A DNA stretch of 15,986 bases from Anaerolineales bacterium. GTDB lineage: Bacteria > Chloroflexota > Anaerolineae > Anaerolineales > UBA4823. The position numbers were made by a program, and so were the translations under genes. Every line of letters begins with the position of its first letter. Position 1 is the first letter of the stretch. The notes under the pieces are model-generated. The model was not told the DNA's origin, made no database searches, and worked only from the letters and a program-made list of their open reading frames with translations. Below are positions 6,788 to 13,360 of the stretch, piece by piece. The DNA is taken from the NCBI GenBank assembly GCA_016932955.1, contig JAFGBV010000078.1:1-15986 (forward strand), given 5' to 3'.

Positions 6788-8407
6788 TCAGTCTGGATTT
6801 AGTTTCCGGCGTGCCTCTTCGATCTCGTCTTGTAGATCGTTTAATTCTTCCTCAAGGCGCTCGCGATCCTCGCCAGGCTCCTCGAGCAGCAAGGCCAGGT
6901 CCTCTGATTTTTCCTCGTAGTATGCTACCTGGGCCATGAGGGCCTGGCGTTGCTTTTTCTTGCCAAAGCGCTCGTTTTCCTGGAGCATGACAAGCTCGCG
7001 GTAAATATTGCCGCCTGCCACTTCGCCCTTGATCTCCACATCTTTGACTGTTGCCCCTTCGTCAATCTTGATGCCGGTGCCGCCATTGGCTGCTTCTTTG
7101 GGTTCTTTTTCATCGCCGGGGGGCTTGGCGCCGATATCCCTGCCAGCCACCCTGCCTTTAATTTTCAATCCCTCCACCTTGGCGTCTTTGCCAATGTGAA
7201 TGCCTGTTCCGCCTGCTTGGGGGCGTGTACGGGATGTGCGGCGCTCGCTGCTGGAGCGCGCCTCTGGCTCAAACAACCGTCCTTGTTTTAAATGCAGGTA
7301 AAGCACCGGCGTTCCCCATTCCCAGCGTTGCGGCTGCCATTCGCGCAGGCTGTGGCGCGACCGCTGCAGGGCGCGGTCCACATAGCCGTGCTTTCCTAGC
7401 TCTGCGTAGAAGGTTGTGGTGAATCGCCGGTCTGCAGAGCCGGTGTACCAGGGACGTTGCATACCGATCGCTGCTGGAACGTGCTGCATCAGGCGCGGCA
7501 CCATGCCTGATATGGCCGCGGTATCCGAATACTCCGCCGAGCGGCAGGCATCCAGCACCACCAGGCGCATATCTGCATAGCCGCTGAAGGTTTTGGCAAA
7601 TTCTTCTTCTGAAACCAGTTTTGCTTCTCCCTGTGCGCCGGTGAGAATCAGATACGCTTTTCCCTTGATCGTCGCGCCGTGGCTGCTGAGGTGGAGAATA
7701 TGGAACCCGCCGCCGCGCAGGGCCGCGGAGATTGACTCGATCGTCGTTTGCCCCGGCTGTGGCTGCAAGATGTGGTAGGTGAGGTGGGTGCGCAGCGGCT
7801 CGAACAGGTGGGTTAGTTCTTTTACTTCCTCATCAATGTTGATCGGTGTCAGGTTCTCCTGGATCTCGCCCCGGTAGCGTTGGGCGAGAAGCTCTAACTG
7901 CGTCTTATCCGGGCTGGCAACCACCACCAGAACACGCGGTTTTCCCTGGATCGCCTCGCGCTGGGGAGCATCGATATTCACGTCGCGGTGGAAAGCTAGT
8001 TGGGGGTGGCTGGCCAGGGCACGTGCCTTCTGGGGGTCCAGCAGTGCTTCCCAGGCTATGGCGCGCACCGGGTGGAGTTTGCGGGCAATTTCCAGCTTTA
8101 GCGTCAGCTCGCCCTGTTTGTTTTCCACCTCGCGCAGCAGCTCATCCAACCGGTTGCCAATCTCCCCTTTGCTTCCGCTTTCGCTCACGCTTTCGTGAAA
8201 CACCTGGGTAAACAAGTATTCGCCGTATCCGGCAGGGTCAGATTGGGCAAAAAGCCCTTTCAGGGTGCCCAGGTCGAGGGTGAAGTCGGCTTCCAGCGTG
8301 CGGTCCATCTGCAGGTCGGTCAGCTCGATGTGATATGGAAAGGCGTCGCCTGCTGGGTTGGGGATGATCTCCAGCAGCGCTTCGGGGCGGAATTCTTGTT
8401 TAGCCAT
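6788..8407 (-). CDS. CHAT-domain (caspase-like) protease with C-terminal beta-motif pair
   Basis: The 539-aa protein is the last gene of the five-gene operon. Residues 1-150 are an N-terminal region of no clear family. Residues 155-375 are a CHAT domain, a caspase-fold cysteine peptidase: HILHLSSHG places the catalytic histidine at 243, and LVVLDACRSAE places the catalytic cysteine at 288. The conserved LMQHVPAAIGMQ, with later Y/F-x-x-L segments, also fits. After a charged linker (380-397), two copies of a 28-residue motif (399-426 and 442-469) are followed by a Lys/Glu-rich coiled coil (475-535). The same motif occurs in the NTPase of this operon. A protease effector activated by the NTPase partner is my inference. 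AGGAGA lies 5 nt before the ATG, and the gene follows its neighbour by 24 nt. No membrane segment or signal peptide. Confidence 0.9.
   Translation of the reverse strand: MAKQEFRPEALLEIIPNPAGDAFPYHIELTDLQMDRTLEADFTLDLGTLKGLFAQSDPAGYGEYLFTQVFHESVSESGSKGEIGNRLDELLREVENKQGELTLKLEIARKLHPVRAIAWEALLDPQKARALASHPQLAFHRDVNIDAPQREAIQGKPRVLVVVASPDKTQLELLAQRYRGEIQENLTPINIDEEVKELTHLFEPLRTHLTYHILQPQPGQTTIESISAALRGGGFHILHLSSHGATIKGKAYLILTGAQGEAKLVSEEEFAKTFSGYADMRLVVLDACRSAEYSDTAAISGMVPRLMQHVPAAIGMQRPWYTGSADRRFTTTFYAELGKHGYVDRALQRSRHSLREWQPQRWEWGTPVLYLHLKQGRLFEPEARSSSERRTSRTRPQAGGTGIHIGKDAKVEGLKIKGRVAGRDIGAKPPGDEKEPKEAANGGTGIKIDEGATVKDVEIKGEVAGGNIYRELVMLQENERFGKKKQRQALMAQVAYYEEKSEDLALLLEEPGEDRERLEEELNDLQDEIEEARRKLNPD
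7001..7084 (-). repeat. Shared beta-motif, CHAT copy 2
   Basis: Encodes residues 442-469 of the CHAT protein, beginning GGTGIKI and ending IKGEVAGGNIY. It aligns without gaps to copy 1, 43 residues earlier, and to the copy in the NTPase. Alternating hydrophobics and glycine turns suggest short stacked beta strands. Confidence 0.75.
7130..7213 (-). repeat. Shared beta-motif, CHAT copy 1
   Basis: Encodes residues 399-426 of the CHAT protein, beginning GGTGIHIG and ending IKGRVAGRDIG. It matches the NTPase copy closely at its two ends: GIHIG is identical, and AGRDI is identical. Confidence 0.78.
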
Positions 8408-8431
8408 CCTATCTCCTGCTTAATTGGTTGT

Positions 8432-9709
8432 TCAATCTTCACGCACGTCGCTGCTGGTGAGTTCAGCGGAGAAAGCCACTTTCTCGAAGAAGGGCGTGTG
8501 CTTATGGGTCATTGTACCGGCATCCTTTTCGCCGCGTTGCGGATCGTTCAGACGCTTAATGATCTCTGTGGAAGGGTCGAAATCACGCACCGGGCGCGGC
8601 ACATAGTTGAGCGCGCGGGCCGCTGCCACGCTGATCGCGCCTTGCTTGCCGCGAATCAGCACCTCCCGCATTGACTCGCCGCCGATAAAGATTTGCAGCG
8701 GCAAGGTGCCATCAAAAGACGCCCACAGCTCATGCCAGTGCAGATCAGTGCACAGGTATTTTAACTGGAATTGGCTGTCGAAGACCAGGTCCACCCGTTC
8801 TGCGTCGGGGATCTCCTGGTCGGTGGGCCAGCGGCGCAGGATGGCTTTTTCTGCATTGCCCAGGTTGATTTGATGTACCTTGCTCTCCACCCCTTTATCC
8901 AGCCAGAGGAACCAGATGCGCAAGGCCCAATTCCCTGCCATTTGGTACAGGTCTGCGCGGATCTGGTGCAGATCCACCAGGGGGAACTGGATATCTCCAT
9001 CGATCGTCGCCAATAAGGTCTCCGTTCCTCCGCCTCGCGCCACAAACACCTCCACGCGGCTGGTGCCATCCCCTATGTTCCTGTGGCAGTGCAGGCGGAT
9101 GTCAGGCGGTGCGCCGGCCCCCCCGCCAGAGCGATACTCGATCCAGGCTTCCGGCCACCAGCGCGAAAGATAGACCGGTGCGATGGGGGTCTTCCCCGGC
9201 TGTGACGAGCGGAGCAGTAAATCCTCTTGCTCATTGCCGCTCGCCCGCCATTCTGGAATGAAGATTGCTTCTGGTTGGGGCGGGCACGCTAACGTCACTG
9301 TCAGGCGGCCTAACTCTTCCTTGCGAATGGTGCGGGCAACCAGGGTCAGCCGATATTCCTTGGCTGGCGGCTGACCAGGTGCGCCTTGGTGGGTGATGTT
9401 GAAGAAGATGGTTTGCGGCTTGCCAGGCTCACATTCCAGCTCAAAGCCTTTTTCCCATCCTCCGCCCCAAGAAACCTGGATTTCTTGCCCATTGGCGCCT
9501 TCGGCATAGCCCAAGATCAGGTCTCGATCGGGGTCGCGCGGCTCGGGGCTGATATAAAGCAGGCCTTTGTAGTCGCCCACCACTCTGAGCTTGAGCGAGC
9601 GCGTGCCCCAGGGCAGGTAGTGCAGTCGATCGGTCGGCAGTTGGATGCCCATCTGGGCGTCCTCTTCGGATTGGCGGGAAATTACCTGGAGTTGGACAGA
9701 TGGCGGCAT
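8432..9709 (-). CDS. Beta-rich operon protein, family not recognised
   Basis: The 425-aa protein has no signal peptide, membrane helix or recognisable catalytic motif. Residues 35-145 have the alternating pattern of an Ig-like or C2-like beta sandwich (LRVVGDY, LLYISPEP, EIQVSWGGG, TIFFNITH, YRLTLVART). Residues 175-345 form a second beta-rich block with several Trp and His residues (RWWPEAWIEYR, LHWHELWASFDG). The C-terminal 370-425 is charged and probably disordered. The start overlaps the preceding stop by one base (TAATG), so translation is coupled to the TPR protein. The CHAT gene follows 24 nt later. By position it may be an adaptor, recognition subunit or CHAT substrate within the module; that is inference only. 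Confidence 0.7.
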   Translation of the reverse strand: MPPSVQLQVISRQSEEDAQMGIQLPTDRLHYLPWGTRSLKLRVVGDYKGLLYISPEPRDPDRDLILGYAEGANGQEIQVSWGGGWEKGFELECEPGKPQTIFFNITHQGAPGQPPAKEYRLTLVARTIRKEELGRLTVTLACPPQPEAIFIPEWRASGNEQEDLLLRSSQPGKTPIAPVYLSRWWPEAWIEYRSGGGAGAPPDIRLHCHRNIGDGTSRVEVFVARGGGTETLLATIDGDIQFPLVDLHQIRADLYQMAGNWALRIWFLWLDKGVESKVHQINLGNAEKAILRRWPTDQEIPDAERVDLVFDSQFQLKYLCTDLHWHELWASFDGTLPLQIFIGGESMREVLIRGKQGAISVAAARALNYVPRPVRDFDPSTEIIKRLNDPQRGEKDAGTMTHKHTPFFEKVAFSAELTSSDVRED

Positions 9710-12423
9710 TAGACACTTCTCCTTTCATCCTCAAGATAGTGGGATCTGCTCTCCGAAAGCAAACTGACGGGCGGCTCTTCGATGCCCTTGGGATAGATAT
9801 AGCGCTGCAGGCGGGCGGCATCGTTGAGCGCCCAGATCAATGTCGTCATGAGACCCAAAGCCATGAACGCTACGAACCCGCCCACGACCCATTTCAGGAC
9901 CGTCAGCCACCAGGCGGGGTTATCGGCGCCCAGTAATAACCATGCCGGGCAGGCAAAGCACGCTCCCAAAATAGGAATGATCAATAGCCAGGTTGTAACC
10001 AGACTGCGGATTGAAGATGAGAACTTGCGCTCTCGCTGTACATCCGGCGGTGTTATCTGCTGTACCTTTTCCTTCAATTCCTGGTAGGAGTGGGCGCTGG
10101 AATCGAAAGCCAGCACACCGCGCCGACCAAAGATCAGCGTGCGCCCGCCGGGCTTACCTGTGGCAAGCAGGCTGGCTTCTGCTGAAACCCAGTCGCTGGA
10201 AACGGCATGCCGCACTTCGGTCACCTCCTGCCAGGCGATGCTGCGCCGCTCGCCGGCAGAGTCCACCTGGCTGAAACGCTCCTCATCCAGGCTGAACAGG
10301 GGCGGCTGGGCTTCGCCGAGGTCGCGCGGCGCCAGGATGCGCGCGACTAGCCTTTGAAAGCCGCGTGAGATATCCAGACTTACGACCACAAAGAAGATGC
10401 TGACGACTATCAGGAAAGCATTGATATACCATGTCTCTGCCAGCGATGCCAGCCTGAGCAGGTCAAGCAGCCAGGTGGCGGCAGGGCGCAGTAGAACGAA
10501 AGTAAATCCACTCAACAGAGCAGTTACCAGTAATTGGAGCGGCCAAAGTACTTTTTTGACCTGCTGCAGAGCAGCCCTGGAAGCGGCATTGGCAAAGTGG
10601 TGTTCCTGCCAGCCCTGGGTGAAGAAAGCAGCCTGCTGGCGTGCATCCTCAGGAGCGTTCTCACTGCGCCTCACCTGGCGCAGTGCTTCCTGCGCCTTTT
10701 CTTCCCAGCGCGGGTTCTTCAGGGAGGCGTAGATCTTGCGGCTGCCTTCCAGGTTTTCCACTGCCGATTGCCATTCGCCCCTCAGCGCCTGAATATACCC
10801 CAATCGTAGCAGCGCTTTTGCCCAGGTGGGGCGGTCCCAGGAATTTTCCAGACGCTGGAGCGCTTGCTGGCAGTATTGACCGGCAAGCTCAAGCGATCCC
10901 GTATCCAGGTAACATTCACCCAAGGCGATCTCCAGTTGCGCCTGTTCGCGCGGCGAAAGGTTTTCCGTTTCCAGGCTGGTCAGGCTTTCCAGCGCCTGGT
11001 CTACCCTGCCCAGCAATCTTTTTACGGTTGCCAGCCCAAAGCGGATATCCCACAGAAGGTTGGCGCTAGCGGTTTTTTCATCACTGGCTGCTTCTCCGGA
11101 TGAGAGTATACTGATGGCGATTTCATAGTTGTCTTGTGATGCTCTCAGCAGTTGCTGTTGGATCAGGTAGAGCAGGCTTTGCTGTTGCTCCAGGCTGCGT
11201 CGCTCATTGTCTTCTTCCGATAATGCTTGCCACTTCCTCCCGCTCTGGAGTATTCGCTTCCAGTCTCTGCTCGTTGCTTGTGGTTTCGGAGCCTCTCGTT
11301 TCTGGCTCAGCTGGCGTTCAGCCAGCGCCTGATCCAGCTTTTGGTCGGGCTGCGCCATTGTAAGGGCTAATTCCGCCATGGCGGTGAGGACACGCACTGC
11401 CTCCAGCCGCTCTGGGCTTTGCGCAGCCTGGGCTCGGATCTCGTTGCGTCGGGTGCGCGCCAGCACAAACCGGCGGTAGATGCCTTCAAACAGCCTGACA
11501 CCCCACGCAGGGGTGGTGGTGAAGCGCTGCAGCGCCTTGCTTGAGGTGCCCAGGGTTTGTTCCACAACCCGGTACAGGCGCAGGTTCAGCAGTGCATCCA
11601 GGCCTGCCTCATATTCAACCAGCGCCTGCGACCACGCGCCGCGCGCTCGCCACACATCCCCCAGCCCGGCGCGGGCGCGCCCGCGCAGTCGATATGAGAG
11701 ATGCGGTCGTTGCAACGTTTGGGTGAAACACGCCTGAGCCGCCTCGTCCTCGCCGAGCAACAGGTGCAACCGTCCCTGGTAGTATTGCAGCCAGTTGCCG
11801 GTATTGGCGGACTGAAAGAATGCCTCCTGCTCGCGCGCCAGGTTCACCAGCGCCTGGCACACCCCAAACTGGTAATTGGCCTCAGCCTGGTTGAACAAGC
11901 TGCGGAAATGCTCCAATGCGGTGTTCTCGTCGGCGATGAATTGGTGATAAAGCGCCTCCCGCTCCAGCAGAGGGCGCTCGAGGGGGCTAATTTTTTTGCT
12001 CTTGCTGCGGCGTTGGAATTCATCGCGCAACTGCCGGCTTTGCGCCACCAGCCTCTCGCGCTGTTCGGCATCTTTCCATCTTTCCAGCAGGCGGGCGCGC
12101 ACGCTACGGTTGATGATATAACGCGTGGGGACCTTTTGCCCCGCCATCTCGGGCAGAGGCTCTACGAAGGAATATCCCAGCAGCAAGCCGATGTAATCGA
12201 TCCCCTGCCCCACGAAATCCATCGATGGATCTGGGCGCCAATCATCGGGGACGATTTTTTCCACCAGCGGAACATCGAACCAGTGCACCAGCGCCATGGC
12301 TGGCAGCAGCCATTCCATTTCATCGTTCCAGGCAACCTGCCTCTGGATGAGCAGGTCGGTGCTATCTTGCTCGGATAGGCTGGCAATCCTTTCGTCCAGA
12401 CGGGCGAGTAAATCCTTCGTCAT
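9709..12423 (-). CDS. Winged-helix/TPR regulator with membrane segments and PH-like domain
   Basis: With the ATG at 12423 the protein is 904 aa; an in-frame ATG at 12495 lies inside the NTPase gene and is less likely. Residues about 30-115 (MEWLLPAMALVHWFDVPLVE...YIGLLLGYSF...YIINRSVRARLL) look like the winged-helix that follows the NTPase in STAND proteins. Residues about 160-590 are helical pairs of TPR type (for example YYQGRLHLLLGEDEAAQACF; LEIALGECYLDTGSLELA; ALLRLGYIQALRGEWQSAVE). Two membrane helices follow (625-646, 664-683). Residues 705-790 contain a probable PH-like beta domain (RSIAWQEVTEVRH, RTLIFGRRGVLAFD). Two more membrane helices are at 808-832 and 837-865. It starts 16 nt after the NTPase stop, in the +1 frame. 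I read the two genes as the halves of one STAND protein. Confidence 0.8.
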   Translation of the reverse strand: MTKDLLARLDERIASLSEQDSTDLLIQRQVAWNDEMEWLLPAMALVHWFDVPLVEKIVPDDWRPDPSMDFVGQGIDYIGLLLGYSFVEPLPEMAGQKVPTRYIINRSVRARLLERWKDAEQRERLVAQSRQLRDEFQRRSKSKKISPLERPLLEREALYHQFIADENTALEHFRSLFNQAEANYQFGVCQALVNLAREQEAFFQSANTGNWLQYYQGRLHLLLGEDEAAQACFTQTLQRPHLSYRLRGRARAGLGDVWRARGAWSQALVEYEAGLDALLNLRLYRVVEQTLGTSSKALQRFTTTPAWGVRLFEGIYRRFVLARTRRNEIRAQAAQSPERLEAVRVLTAMAELALTMAQPDQKLDQALAERQLSQKREAPKPQATSRDWKRILQSGRKWQALSEEDNERRSLEQQQSLLYLIQQQLLRASQDNYEIAISILSSGEAASDEKTASANLLWDIRFGLATVKRLLGRVDQALESLTSLETENLSPREQAQLEIALGECYLDTGSLELAGQYCQQALQRLENSWDRPTWAKALLRLGYIQALRGEWQSAVENLEGSRKIYASLKNPRWEEKAQEALRQVRRSENAPEDARQQAAFFTQGWQEHHFANAASRAALQQVKKVLWPLQLLVTALLSGFTFVLLRPAATWLLDLLRLASLAETWYINAFLIVVSIFFVVVSLDISRGFQRLVARILAPRDLGEAQPPLFSLDEERFSQVDSAGERRSIAWQEVTEVRHAVSSDWVSAEASLLATGKPGGRTLIFGRRGVLAFDSSAHSYQELKEKVQQITPPDVQRERKFSSSIRSLVTTWLLIIPILGACFACPAWLLLGADNPAWWLTVLKWVVGGFVAFMALGLMTTLIWALNDAARLQRYIYPKGIEEPPVSLLSESRSHYLEDERRSV

Positions 12424-12439
12424 CGTTTTGCCCTCGCCC

Positions 12440-12452
12440 TCAGAGATCCCCT
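12440..12452 (-). other. Candidate +1 frameshift context at the NTPase stop
   Basis: The minus strand reads AGGGG, AT, CTC, TGA at the end of the NTPase gene. This resembles the RF2 (prfB) +1 site, which is an internal Shine-Dalgarno AGGGGG, three bases, then CTT TGA. Slippage by +1 here would enter the frame of the 904-aa protein at GAGGGCGAGGGC with no stop. The spacing is shorter than in prfB, and CTC re-pairs less well than CTT after slipping. It may be coincidence. Confidence 0.3.
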
Positions 12453-13357
12453 GCGACAGCAAATAATTTTGCCGGATTACCCTGCACTTGGGCATGCAGT
12501 TTATTCAACAAGCCATCATCCACCTGGTTGGCATCCAATCCCATCTTCTCCAGATAGGTGCGGTAGATTGTGTAGATTTGTTGCTGATCGCCCTCAAACT
12601 CCGTCAGCGTGTGCTTTTTAGCGTAGAAAAGCAGCGTGTCAGGCCCTGTACCACCAGTCTGTGTGAGTACGAAAGCGGTTTGCGGTAGGCGATCGTGCAA
12701 TGGCAGCACGAATTCTTCGATCAGCCATTGGCAGGTGCGGCTGTTCAGCCCTTCAATGCCTCTTTCAGCGCTGCTGCCAATATCATCGAAAAGGAAGATC
12801 GTTTTTCGATCCCCCAGGAAGTTACTCAGATCGTCCAGGAATGCTTCGGTGAGGCTGGTGACCGCATGTGATTGCTGGAGGATCGTCAGGTCGCCAATCT
12901 CCAAGTAGAAGGTGTTGATATCACGACCAGCGATCTCACCATCGATTTCCACCTCTCTTACCCTGGCGCCATTGCCGATATGGATTCCCTCCCCGGCATC
13001 GCCAGCGCCGGTGTGTACTTCAGGCAGGTAAATGCGCAGGTTTTCCTCGGTGCGCTGCTGGAAGCGTTCGAAAGGCTGACCGAGGGTATGCTGGATATCG
13101 CGCAATACAGCCAGGTAATTATCAAATGCTGCGCGGCTGAAATCGATCCAGATTCCCAGGCAGCCGTGTCTGGTTGCCTCCTGGTAGTAACGGTAAAGCA
13201 GCCAGGATTTTCCGATGGCCCCCGCGCCAGTGACATAATAAATGCGCTTTTGCGCAGTGGCAGGCGACCACAAATTTGCCTGTGCGTATTGTAGCTCGTT
13301 TTCCCGGTCGACAAACAGGCTGTCCACCATCTTGAGGACGGCGGGCTGGGGTTTCAT
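12440..13357 (-). CDS. STAND-like P-loop NTPase with inserted beta-motif
   Basis: The 305-aa protein carries a Walker A GAGAIGKS at 44-51 and a Walker B IFLFDDIG at 187-194. A sensor-type strand TAFVLTQTG lies at 228-235, and the end of the domain reads QGNPAKLFAV (292-301), as in STAND/NACHT-type ATPases that then continue into a winged helix. Here the frame stops straight afterwards. Between Walker A and Walker B, residues 121-148 hold one copy of the motif found twice in the CHAT protein, followed by a second short beta-like stretch (YLEIGDLTI). It should bind and hydrolyse ATP as a switch. The ATG is 3 nt after the membrane-protein stop, and AGGGA is about 9 nt upstream. At 305 aa it is short for a STAND protein, since no sensor repeats are attached. 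Confidence 0.85.
   Translation of the reverse strand: MKPQPAVLKMVDSLFVDRENELQYAQANLWSPATAQKRIYYVTGAGAIGKSWLLYRYYQEATRHGCLGIWIDFSRAAFDNYLAVLRDIQHTLGQPFERFQQRTEENLRIYLPEVHTGAGDAGEGIHIGNGARVREVEIDGEIAGRDINTFYLEIGDLTILQQSHAVTSLTEAFLDDLSNFLGDRKTIFLFDDIGSSAERGIEGLNSRTCQWLIEEFVLPLHDRLPQTAFVLTQTGGTGPDTLLFYAKKHTLTEFEGDQQQIYTIYRTYLEKMGLDANQVDDGLLNKLHAQVQGNPAKLFAVAGDL
12914..12997 (-). repeat. Shared beta-motif, NTPase copy
   Basis: Encodes NTPase residues 121-148, starting AGEGIHIG and ending IDGEIAGRDIN. Relative to CHAT copy 1, the positions G-I-H-I-G, A-x-V, I-x-G and A-G-R-D-I are retained without gaps. Confidence 0.75.
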
Positions 13358-13360
13358 GGC

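Noticed and set aside
6778..6815. Imperfect inverted repeat at the rubrerythrin/CHAT convergence as a terminator
   Set aside because: 8 of 10 paired positions, an 18-nt loop, no T-run, and half of it lies inside the CHAT coding end.
7001..7213. The CHAT repeats as a left-handed hexapeptide or pentapeptide beta helix
   Set aside because: Only two units with a 43-residue period and no hexa- or pentapeptide periodicity; a shared modular motif explains them better.
8195..8674. Open 159-aa plus-strand frame across the CHAT/beta-rich junction
   Set aside because: Antisense to two convincing genes and without family resemblance or a ribosome site.
11701..12378. Open 225-aa frame on the plus strand
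   Set aside because: It lies wholly antisense to the winged-helix/TPR gene, has no ribosome site, and its translation looks like a complement shadow of helical high-GC coding sequence.
12424..12495. Separate start of the TPR protein at 12495
   Set aside because: It lies inside the NTPase coding region with no ribosome site. It matters only as the open frame that a +1 shift would enter.
12872..13294. Open 140-aa plus-strand frame over the NTPase
   Set aside because: Antisense to Walker A and to the shared motif; the minus-strand product has clear family signals.
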